Source: Acidobacteriaceae bacterium | Lineage (GTDB): Bacteria; Acidobacteriota; Terriglobia; Terriglobales; Acidobacteriaceae | DNA: 5,566 nt | Assembly: GCA_003165455.1 (NCBI GenBank) | Contig: PLUJ01000133.1 | Coordinates: forward strand, 6,090-11,655 | Reading direction: 5' to 3' | Part shown: positions 1 to 5,016 of the stretch, piece by piece | How the letters are laid out: each line of letters begins with the position of its first letter | Position numbering within the stretch: the stretch's first letter is position 1 | The notes under the pieces: model-generated | The model's database searches: none | What the model saw: only the letters and a program-made list of their open reading frames with translations | What the model was told of the DNA's origin: nothing | Made by a program: the position numbers and the translations under genes

Positions 1-1
1 C

Positions 2-808
2 CACGCATTTACCGGCGGTTTCTTGTTCCAGGCGAACTATACCTGGAGCCATGCTCTGGATGAAATTTCCAACAACTCACTTTCTCCCTTCGGCCTGAAT
101 GTAAGCGGGCTCCAAGATGATGTTATTTTTCCGCAGAACCCCGCTAACATCAAGCAATACAATTACGGCAACGCCGATTACGACATCCGGAACAATTTCA
201 CCATGAACTATGTGTGGAATGATAGTTTCCGTCATCTCACCCATTGGGGCCCGGATGCTCTCGTCAAGGGATGGACATTCTCGGGAACCATTTTCGCCCA
301 TACGGGCCTGCCCTTTACCGTGTTTGACTCAAACGTCACAGATGCCTTGCAAGGCACCAACTTCGGTCCAGGAGGAGGCGCTCAATACATTTTTGCGAAT
401 GCAGTTGGGCCTACCACCGCTTCCTGCGGTAGCTCAGCGGCCACGGTTACTTCCACCGGAACCGCAGCTGCTCCTTGCCTTAGTACCGCTAATTTCTCCG
501 ACCCGACGGACAATTACGGAAACCAGCGTCGCAATCAATACCGTGGACCCAGCTACTTCGATACCGACTTCGCGATCGAAAAAGGATTCGGCATACCCAG
601 GTGGGAGAGCGCAAACTTCTCGGTGGGCGCGCGCTTCTTCAATTTGTTCAACCATCCGAACTTCAATTTCCCTGTCGATAATTTCAATAGCGGGCAGTTC
701 GGCCAGATTATTTCAACCGTCGGCACCCCAACCAGCATCTACGGATCAGGTCTGGGCGCAGATTCCTCAGTCAGGACCATCCAGCTGCAGGGTAAATTGG
801 TTTTCTAA
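2..808 (+). CDS. TonB-dependent receptor (Oar-like), C-terminal part; 5' end outside window
   Basis: The frame is open from the left edge, so the gene starts upstream; the TTG at position 23 is internal. The visible 268 residues are the last part of an outer-membrane beta-barrel. They alternate aromatic and polar residues, contain barrel-strand phrases such as FQANYTWSHALDE, DIRNNFTMNYVW, GWTFSGTIFAHTGLPFTV and FSVGARFFNLFNHPNFNFP, and end in the terminal phenylalanine (GKLVF) used by the BAM assembly machine. Family knowledge: these phrases are typical of the long acidobacterial TonB-dependent receptors that carry an N-terminal carboxypeptidase-regulatory-like domain and a plug, both off-window here. 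Such receptors import large substrates, often glycans or siderophores; the substrate cannot be told from this end. A Gly/Ser/Thr/Ala-rich stretch with two cysteines (codons near 424-477) probably forms an extracellular loop. A terminator follows directly, so this is the last gene of its transcript. Confidence 0.9.
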   Translation, partial: HAFTGGFLFQANYTWSHALDEISNNSLSPFGLNVSGLQDDVIFPQNPANIKQYNYGNADYDIRNNFTMNYVWNDSFRHLTHWGPDALVKGWTFSGTIFAHTGLPFTVFDSNVTDALQGTNFGPGGGAQYIFANAVGPTTASCGSSAATVTSTGTAAAPCLSTANFSDPTDNYGNQRRNQYRGPSYFDTDFAIEKGFGIPRWESANFSVGARFFNLFNHPNFNFPVDNFNSGQFGQIISTVGTPTSIYGSGLGADSSVRTIQLQGKLVF

Positions 809-819
809 CAGCCAGGTTT

Positions 820-858
820 TCGGAGGCGGCCTCTTCTGGGGGCCACCTCCGATTATTT
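820..858 (+). terminator. Intrinsic terminator after the TonB-dependent receptor
   Basis: TCGGAGG (820-826) pairs with CCTCCGA (846-852). After one C/A mismatch, GGCC (828-831) pairs with GGCC (841-844), closing a 9-nt loop. The run TTATTT (853-858) follows directly. The stem is GC-rich and starts 11 nt after the receptor stop codon. On the minus strand the hairpin would be followed by AAAACC rather than a T run, so it should act mainly on the plus strand. Confidence 0.85.
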
Positions 859-878
859 ACAAGTCGTCTCGTGGGACT

Positions 879-2360
879 TTATTTTGTAGTAAGCAGGTTG
901 CGGAGCTTGCGAACGGCAGGAGGAATGTCCGCCGCCGCAGTGCTGCCAAAGCCCAGAATGAATCCAGAGCGCGCAGGCTCGCCCAGGTAGGAAGGCGAGA
1001 GCGGCCAGATCCAAAGGTTCTGCCGGGAGGCTATCTCGGCGATTTCCCGATCACGAGTCTCGTTCGGCAGGGTCACGGTGAGGTGCATACCAGCTTCTCG
1101 GCCAAGCACCTCCACCCGGGCTCCGAGTTCTTCGCCGATGCTTTCCACCAGCGCAGTTCTTCGCTCGCGGTAGAGAACCCGCATTCTTCGAATGTGGCGC
1201 GCGAAATGCCCCCCGTCAATGAAGTCCGCGATCACTTCCTGATAGAAAGTTGGCGGACCATAATCCATAGCACGGCGGAGGCTTAGAAAACGGTCGATCA
1301 GGTCGGAGGGAATCACGACATAGCCGAGGCGCAAGGAGGGAAATAGAACTTTGCTGAAAGTGCCGATGTAGATCACGCGACCGTTGCGGTCGAGCCCCTG
1401 CAAGGATGCGATCGGTGAACTCTCATAACGATACTCGCTGTCGTAATCGTCCTCGATGATCCAGGATCCCGAGCTTTGCGCCCAATCCAGCAACTGCAGA
1501 CGCCGCGAAGCACTCATCGTTACCCCGAGCGGAAACTGATGAGAGGGTGTAACAAATGCGGCCCGCGCCTTCCGATACTTCTTGATGCCAATAGCAACAT
1601 CCAAACCTTCCTCATCAACAGGAACTGGCGCGAGCTTACATCCAGCCAGTGCAAAGGCATCTCGCACAAATCGGTATCCGGGGTTTTCAACCCACACGCG
1701 ACTGCCGGGGTCGAGGAGACCAAGAGCTGAAATCTCAAGCGCCTGTTGAGAACCGCTCACGATCATGATTTGATCCGCCTCACAGTGGAGAGATCGCGCG
1801 GTTCTCAAATACGTCGCAATCGTTTCCCGAAGAGCCTTGGAGCCCATCTGATCGCCATAGTGAAACGATCTGGCATCCATATTTCGGCTACGGCGCGCTA
1901 CCAGCTTCGACCAGACTTGCAGTGGAAATTGATCGAATGCTACCTGCCCTACCCCGAACGCTCCCCAGCCCCGCAGCCACGGTGAAATTTCGGCAGGAGA
2001 AAGGACCGAGGAGCGGCGCGCCAGCGGTCGAGGCCCGGAGCGAGTTGCAGCGAACCGGGCGCCGGTGGGTGAGCTGGACATGACCTCTTCCGGGATAGAA
2101 CCGGAAGCCACCGTTCCGGCTCCTACGCGGCTTTCAAAGTAGCCTTCGGCAAGGAGTTGAGCATAGGCGTTGAGAACGGGGAACCGGGAAATCCCGAGTT
2201 CGGACGCCAGCGCCCGGGTCGATAAAATTCGCTGCCCAGGACGCAGGCGTCCTTCGACAATTGCTTTGCGATACGCATCGTAAATCTGCCGGTGCAGTGC
2301 CTTCGGAGCCTTTCGGTCGATGGCGATGATTGGCGGAATCGCGGAGCCTGGCCTGTTCAC
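879..2360 (-). CDS. MocR-type transcriptional regulator (GntR HTH fused to PLP-dependent aminotransferase fold)
   Basis: A 493-residue protein of normal MocR length. Residues about 16-86 form a GntR winged helix (LHRQIYDAYRKAIVEGRL, then LASELGISRFPVLNAYAQLL and the wing GYFESRVGAGTVAS). A linker of about 40 residues follows, then a class I aminotransferase fold (about 130-490). Visible PLP-site landmarks are SGSQQALE (202-209), ENPGY (225-229), IIEDDYDSEYRY (301-312) and the Schiff-base lysine K337 in YIGTFSKVLFPSLRLGY. Family knowledge: MocR proteins (GabR, PdxR, TauR) bind PLP or an external aldimine as effector and usually do not act as aminotransferases. The start is GTG at 2358-2360; no other in-frame start lies before the helix-turn-helix. 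The gene is divergent from the LytTR gene and has its own sigma70-like promoter and operator-like repeats, so autoregulation is likely. The effector is unknown: the operator motif hints at PdxR, but no pdxS/pdxT gene is in the window. Confidence 0.93.
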   Translation of the reverse strand: MNRPGSAIPPIIAIDRKAPKALHRQIYDAYRKAIVEGRLRPGQRILSTRALASELGISRFPVLNAYAQLLAEGYFESRVGAGTVASGSIPEEVMSSSPTGARFAATRSGPRPLARRSSVLSPAEISPWLRGWGAFGVGQVAFDQFPLQVWSKLVARRSRNMDARSFHYGDQMGSKALRETIATYLRTARSLHCEADQIMIVSGSQQALEISALGLLDPGSRVWVENPGYRFVRDAFALAGCKLAPVPVDEEGLDVAIGIKKYRKARAAFVTPSHQFPLGVTMSASRRLQLLDWAQSSGSWIIEDDYDSEYRYESSPIASLQGLDRNGRVIYIGTFSKVLFPSLRLGYVVIPSDLIDRFLSLRRAMDYGPPTFYQEVIADFIDGGHFARHIRRMRVLYRERRTALVESIGEELGARVEVLGREAGMHLTVTLPNETRDREIAEIASRQNLWIWPLSPSYLGEPARSGFILGFGSTAAADIPPAVRKLRNLLTTK

Positions 2361-2368
2361 TGCCGCAG

Positions 2369-2397
2369 ATCATAGTGGTAGGTAAAGTTTACGTCAA
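2369..2397 (-). promoter_or_regulatory. Sigma70-like promoter of the MocR gene
   Basis: Read on the minus strand, TTGACG (2397-2392) is a five-of-six match to the -35 box and TATGAT (2374-2369) a five-of-six match to the -10 box, with an ideal 17-nt spacer (2391-2375). The expected transcription start, about 7 nt past the -10 box, falls at 2361-2363, on or next to the GTG start codon. This leaves almost no 5' leader. The palindrome and the first two AGTGG repeats lie inside this promoter, as expected for a repressor-operator overlap. Confidence 0.7.
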
Positions 2398-2424
2398 GTG
2401 GCTATTGCCTCCGACCACTTTACC
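2372..2424. promoter_or_regulatory. Probable MocR/PdxR-like operator: three AGTGG-core repeats
   Basis: Three copies of an AGTGG core sit within about 50 bp. Copy 1 is ATAGTGGTA (plus strand, 2372-2380). Copy 2 is CAAGTGGCTA (plus, 2395-2404). Copy 3 is AAAGTGGTC (minus, 2421-2413). Copies 1 and 2 are direct repeats 23 bp apart; copy 3 is inverted. From memory, the PdxR motif of Corynebacterium glutamicum is AAAGTGGW(T)CTA, which these copies resemble. Direct repeats in the space between a mocR gene and its divergent target are a known operator layout for this family. GGTAAAGT (2381-2388) and ACTTTACC (2417-2424) form an additional inverted repeat. The region covers the MocR promoter and lies upstream of the LytTR ATG. 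Confidence 0.5.
2382..2392. repeat. 11-bp perfect palindrome in the divergent promoter region
   Basis: GTAAAGTTTAC is a perfect inverted repeat (GTAAA, central G, TTTAC). It lies almost wholly in the spacer between the -35 and -10 boxes of the MocR promoter, overlapping the -35 box by one base, and between operator-like repeats 1 and 2. It may be an independent operator half or part of the MocR site; the sequence alone cannot decide. Confidence 0.5.
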
Positions 2425-2465
2425 GGTGCACTCTATCAACAACGCCGTTCTGCATTTTCATCGGC

Positions 2466-2471
2466 GGTGGA
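2466..2471 (+). promoter_or_regulatory. Candidate ribosome binding site deciding the LytTR start
   Basis: GGTGGA lies 10 nt before ATG 2482. It is a partial Shine-Dalgarno match at a slightly long but usable distance. It favours ATG 2482 over the upstream in-frame GTG at 2398, which sits inside an operator-like repeat. Confidence 0.4.
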
Positions 2472-2481
2472 TGAACATTCC

Positions 2482-2946
2482 ATGAATCTCCTAGCGCACA
2501 TCCATTTTCCCCGTATCCCAGTTGAACCGTCTCCCAGGTTGGTGGAAGTTCCTCCGAGATTGCAGGTAATTCCAAGGCCAGAGTCCCCACGGATTGCTAT
2601 CAAAGTGAAGGGCAAGATCGTCTTTATCAATCTTAGTGACGTGGTTAGCGTTCAGGCTGAAGGAAATTACGTGTTGCTGGTGCGCGAATCAAATTCGTAT
2701 CTACTGCGCGAGTCAATATCGGCGCTAGAAGAAATGCTGCAGCACCATGGATTTATTCGGATCCATCGATCAACTCTGGTGAATATCACTTTTGTCGAAG
2801 AAATCAAGCCGTATTCAACGGGAGAATACGGTCTACGTATGAAGGGCAGGCAAGAATACACAGTTACCCGCACTTACAAGAAGAACCTGAGGCAGCTTGC
2901 GGAGTTTTGGATCGGCTCAGGCTCCGGCACCCTCTTCTCCGATTGA
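2482..2946 (+). CDS. LytTR-domain DNA-binding regulator without receiver domain
   Basis: With the ATG start at 2482 the protein has 154 residues: a short proline-rich N-terminus (about 1-37, e.g. PRIPVEPSPRLVEVPPRL) and one LytTR DNA-binding domain (about 38-142). The domain shows IAIKVKGKIVFINLSDVVSVQAEGNYV, the core phrase FIRIHRSTLVNI, and the C-terminal TRTYKKNLRQL. There is no CheY-like receiver and no transmembrane helix, so it is not a classical LytR/AgrA response regulator. Family knowledge: LytTR domains bind pairs of short direct repeats and usually activate transcription; stand-alone LytTR proteins are often encoded with a membrane protein that controls them. A longer reading from GTG 2398 exists, but that codon lies in the operator-like repeat region and the 28 added residues look unstructured. 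It is divergent from the MocR gene and followed by a membrane protein gene, which suggests a local regulatory unit. Its target is unknown. Confidence 0.88.
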   Translation: MNLLAHIHFPRIPVEPSPRLVEVPPRLQVIPRPESPRIAIKVKGKIVFINLSDVVSVQAEGNYVLLVRESNSYLLRESISALEEMLQHHGFIRIHRSTLVNITFVEEIKPYSTGEYGLRMKGRQEYTVTRTYKKNLRQLAEFWIGSGSGTLFSD

Positions 2947-2947
2947 A

Positions 2948-2962
2948 TTGGCGCTGCGCCAA
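2948..2962 (+). repeat. Perfect inverted repeat just after the LytTR stop codon
   Basis: TTGGCGCTGCGCCAA is a perfect 7-bp inverted repeat around one central base, starting 2 nt past the stop. No T run follows, so a classical intrinsic terminator is unlikely. It could be an mRNA 3' stabilising stem, a processing element or a protein-binding palindrome. Confidence 0.5.
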
Positions 2963-2972
2963 GGATTCTGCA

Positions 2973-2990
2973 CCCTAAAACATTTTGGGG
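2973..2990 (+). repeat. Second short hairpin between the LytTR and membrane-protein genes
   Basis: CCCTAAA and TTTGGGG flank ACAT and can form a 7-bp RNA stem with one T-G wobble. There is no T tract downstream. Together with the preceding palindrome it makes the spacer between the LytTR gene and the membrane gene structured, which could set the ratio of the two products if they share a transcript. Confidence 0.35.
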
Positions 2991-3088
2991 CCCGCCAAGT
3001 GCGATCGAGAAGCGAGCCGATCTGCAAGACTATCGAAATGAGTAGCCCGGAAATAATATCTCTCCCATACTTCGCAACGGCGGTTCTT

Positions 3089-3577
3089 ATGCCTTCATCA
3101 ACTAATTTATGGATGTGTTTTGCCGGATTAATCTATCTTTTTGCCGGTGTTCTTATTCTTCGAAAAGAGATCCGCGAGGCTCGCGGCGGTTGGGAGAAAC
3201 TCATTACCTTGGGCTGTGTCTTCATCGCCGTTCCACTCGCTGTATTCGCGCCCGAGCATTTCCGCGGCCCCGAGTTTGTACAGGATTCGGTCCCATCCTG
3301 GATGCCGGCGCGCTCGTTTTGGCCGTACTTTGTCGGAGGAGCGCTGCTCGCTGCAGCTACAAGTCTTACTGTTAGGAAATTTGTACGCTTGTCCGCCACC
3401 CTGCTCGGATTGATGTTCTTTTTATTTGTTTGCATGATTTATATGCCGTACGCGCTGGCACATCCCCAAGATCGATTCGGATGGACCTATGCGCTAAGAG
3501 ACCTCTCTTTTGCTGGAGGCGCATCGGCCCTCGCCGGACTGCACAGTCGCTCATCGGCGCCGCAAACATCTAAATAG
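3089..3577 (+). CDS. Polytopic membrane protein, DoxX-like module A (first half of a tandem-module protein)
   Basis: The protein has 162 residues from ATG 3089 and about five hydrophobic helices (roughly 7-24, 38-55, 78-93, 103-122, 137-151), so it lies in the inner membrane. Landmarks are FAPEHFRGPEF (53-63), VPSWMPARSFWPYFVGGALLAA and ATLLGLMFFLFVCMIYMP. The block from about residue 38 on is homologous to the next gene, with EHF, PSW, W-Y-G, LG/IG-MFFL and FAG matching in order. It resembles, from memory, unnamed acidobacterial DoxX-like proteins in which two such modules form one chain; the biochemical role is unknown. The start is uncertain. ATG 3038 would add 17 residues, and the frame stays open further upstream with a TTG at 2897 inside the LytTR gene. 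I chose 3089 because the conserved NLWMCFAGLIYLFAG begins there; no good ribosome binding site marks either start. It ends at TAG 3575-3577, and the same frame continues at once. Confidence 0.72.
   Translation: MPSSTNLWMCFAGLIYLFAGVLILRKEIREARGGWEKLITLGCVFIAVPLAVFAPEHFRGPEFVQDSVPSWMPARSFWPYFVGGALLAAATSLTVRKFVRLSATLLGLMFFLFVCMIYMPYALAHPQDRFGWTYALRDLSFAGGASALAGLHSRSSAPQTSK
3575..3577 (+). other. In-frame amber codon separating two homologous membrane modules
   Basis: The codons TCT AAA TAG TTG ATT TTG are in one frame across the boundary. Modules A and B are fully open on either side and share frame without any insertion or deletion. If the TAG were a sense codon, the product would be one 297-residue chain with two modules. 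Either this is a single nonsense change (for example from CAG, AAG, TTG or TGG), a read-through codon, a sequence error, or a true two-gene arrangement. Confidence 0.75.
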
Positions 3578-3982
3578 TTGATTTTGGTTGGGCGCATCAT
3601 AGTAGCGGTCGCTGCGATCTTTTTTGGCATTGAACATTTTCTTCATCCCCACTTCGCGCCCGGAGTACCTTTGGAAAAAATGATGCCATCGTGGGTTCCA
3701 TTCCCCACCGTATGGGCATACGTTGCAGGGTCGATCCTACTGGCGTCTGGAATCGGCTTGGCCATGAACAGAAAAGCTCGGATAGCCGCAGCTTCGATTG
3801 GCGCACTAATGTTCTTCCTCACTCTATTCCTATACCTGCTTGGCTTGATCCTTGCCCACGGCGGATCAACAGCGGAGATCAATGAAGCGTTGAATTACGT
3901 CGCGGACACATTGCTCTTTGCCGGATCTGCACTCGTCCTAGCCGCGGCATTGCCGCGTGAAAGAGACGTTGCCTCCACTTAA
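3578..3982 (+). CDS. Polytopic membrane protein, DoxX-like module B (second half, after in-frame stop)
   Basis: The 134 codons begin with TTG directly after the TAG and encode four hydrophobic helices (about 2-19, 45-63, 70-93, 106-125). Landmarks are FFGIEHFLHPHFAPGVP (15-31), MMPSWVPFPTVWAYVAGSILLA and IGALMFFLTLFLYL, ending with the charged tail PRERDVAST. It is a paralogue of module A, probably from an internal duplication, and would lie in the inner membrane. No Shine-Dalgarno sequence precedes the TTG (the upstream bases are CGCAAACATCTAAATAG), and the next in-frame ATG is already at residue 35, beyond the first helix. Independent translation would therefore rely on reinitiation at the stop. 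This favours a broken or read-through single gene over two ordinary genes. Function is unknown. Its downstream neighbour converges on it from the other strand. Confidence 0.65.
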   Translation: MILVGRIIVAVAAIFFGIEHFLHPHFAPGVPLEKMMPSWVPFPTVWAYVAGSILLASGIGLAMNRKARIAAASIGALMFFLTLFLYLLGLILAHGGSTAEINEALNYVADTLLFAGSALVLAAALPRERDVAST

Positions 3983-4090
3983 CCTGGCAGCTGCTTGACC
4001 GCATGGTCCAGGAGCGCCTGCCCGAGGGCCGGCCTTGCACGGCGCCCTTGTGGCAGCTCATGAAATCAATAGCTCTCAGGGGATCACAAT
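3983..4090. other. Gap between convergent genes, no clear terminator
   Basis: These 108 bases separate the membrane-module gene (plus) from the reductase gene (minus). They hold short GC palindromes (GCAGCTGC near 3987, GGCCGGCC near 4028) and a 4-bp GACC/GGTC stem, but no hairpin with a T run on either strand. I see no gene here. Confidence 0.5.
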
Positions 4091-4972
4091 CTACGCAGCC
4101 TTGCTTAATTCCTCGAGCTTCTTCTCGTCAATTTTCAATCCGGCTGCCGCCACATTCTCTTCGAGATGAGCTACCTTGGAAGTGCCTGGGATTGGGAGCA
4201 TGACTGGCGACCGTGAGAGCAACCATGCCAGCGCCACTTGGGATGGCGTTGCATCCAGTTCCTTGGACAACTTGCTCACCGGGCTTTTTGCGCCCGACAT
4301 TTTTCCCGCGGCCAGCGGGAACCACGGGATAAATCCCAACTCTTCTTTCTCGCAATAATTCAATACGTCTTCCGACCCGCGATCCGCCAGGCTGTAACGG
4401 TTCTGAACGGAAACGATTTCGACAATCTTTCGCGCGTGTTCAATCTGCTTTACGCTCACTTCCGACAGGCCAATATGTTTGATTTTTCCCTGCGCTTGCA
4501 AATCCTTCAGCGTGCCAAGCTGATCCTCCGCGGGAACCTTGGGGTCGATCCGATGCAGTTGATAAAGGTCAATCCGGTCGAGACGCAAACGTCGCAAGCT
4601 GCCCTCACAAGCCGAGCGCAGATGTTCAGGCTTTCCGTTCTCCACCCATTTGTTTGGACCGGTACGGTCAAATCCGCCCTTTGTGGCGATGACCAGACCT
4701 TCCGGATACGAATGCAAAGCCTCGGCGATCAGCTCTTCACTCACATTCGGCCCGTAAGAATCGGCTGTGTCGATAAAGTTGATTCCCAGTTCTACCGCCT
4801 TACGCAGAACTCGGATGGCCTCGTCGCGGTCCGCAGGCTCTCCCCAAACTCCGTCTCCAGTAATTCGCATGGCGCCGAACCCTAGCCGCGTGACACGCAG
4901 ATCGTTTCCGATAGTGAACTCGCCTGCCTGTTTCGCAAGACTTTGATTAGCTGCCGACTTCTTGTCTTCCAT
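4091..4972 (-). CDS. Aldo/keto reductase, PdxI (YdbC)-like
   Basis: A 293-residue NAD(P)H-dependent oxidoreductase with a single TIM-barrel domain, cytoplasmic. The catalytic tetrad is visible: D68 and Y73 in [10 protein letters not shown]98 in IATKGG and H140 in YQLHRID. The cofactor end is seen in [25 protein letters not shown] (251-274). The sequence follows E. coli PdxI/YdbC (pyridoxal reductase) closely as I recall it, for example [39 protein letters not shown] and [12 protein letters not shown]. Pyridoxal reduction is therefore a reasonable guess, but related reductases act on many aldehydes. ATG 4972 is chosen because GAGGAG lies 7 nt upstream. It follows pgi on the same strand after 44 bp with no terminator seen, so the two genes probably share a transcript. 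Confidence 0.9.
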   Translation of the reverse strand: MEDKKSAANQSLAKQAGEFTIGNDLRVTRLGFGAMRITGDGVWGEPADRDEAIRVLRKAVELGINFIDTADSYGPNVSEELIAEALHSYPEGLVIATKGGFDRTGPNKWVENGKPEHLRSACEGSLRRLRLDRIDLYQLHRIDPKVPAEDQLGTLKDLQAQGKIKHIGLSEVSVKQIEHARKIVEIVSVQNRYSLADRGSEDVLNYCEKEELGFIPWFPLAAGKMSGAKSPVSKLSKELDATPSQVALAWLLSRSPVMLPIPGTSKVAHLEENVAAAGLKIDEKKLEELSKAA

Positions 4973-4979
4973 TTCGAAT

Positions 4980-4985
4980 CTCCTC
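4980..4985 (-). promoter_or_regulatory. Ribosome binding site of the aldo/keto reductase gene
   Basis: GAGGAG on the minus strand lies 7 nt before the ATG at 4972-4970. It is a near-consensus Shine-Dalgarno sequence and fixes the start. Confidence 0.8.
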
Positions 4986-5016
4986 GATCAAAATCGGTTT
5001 CGCTCGGCTGAACTGA

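Noticed and set aside
210..1286. Long plus-strand open frame of 358 codons across the receptor 3' end, the terminator and the MocR 3' end
   Set aside because: It overlaps two well-supported genes in other frames, crosses a terminator, and its translation has no family-like motifs and an unusual Ser/Arg/Pro-rich composition.
2134..2373. Minus-strand 79-codon frame starting at ATG 2373 over the MocR start
   Set aside because: Its ATG lies inside the -10 box of the MocR promoter and the frame overlaps the conserved GntR helix-turn-helix in another frame.
2398..2481. GTG 2398 as the start of the LytTR gene
   Set aside because: The codon lies inside operator-like repeat 2, no good ribosome binding site precedes it, and the added 28 residues are not part of the LytTR domain. 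ATG 2482 is preferred, without certainty.
2897..3088. TTG 2897 or ATG 3038 as the start of membrane module A
   Set aside because: TTG 2897 lies within the LytTR gene and adds a polar tail without membrane character. ATG 3038 is possible but has no better ribosome binding site than ATG 3089, and the conserved part begins at 3089.
3983..4090. Bidirectional terminator between the convergent genes
   Set aside because: Only short GC palindromes are present; none has a T run on either strand.
4238..4885. Plus-strand open frame of 215 codons opposite the aldo/keto reductase
   Set aside because: It is antisense to a gene with a complete catalytic tetrad and ribosome binding site; its translation shows no recognisable domain.
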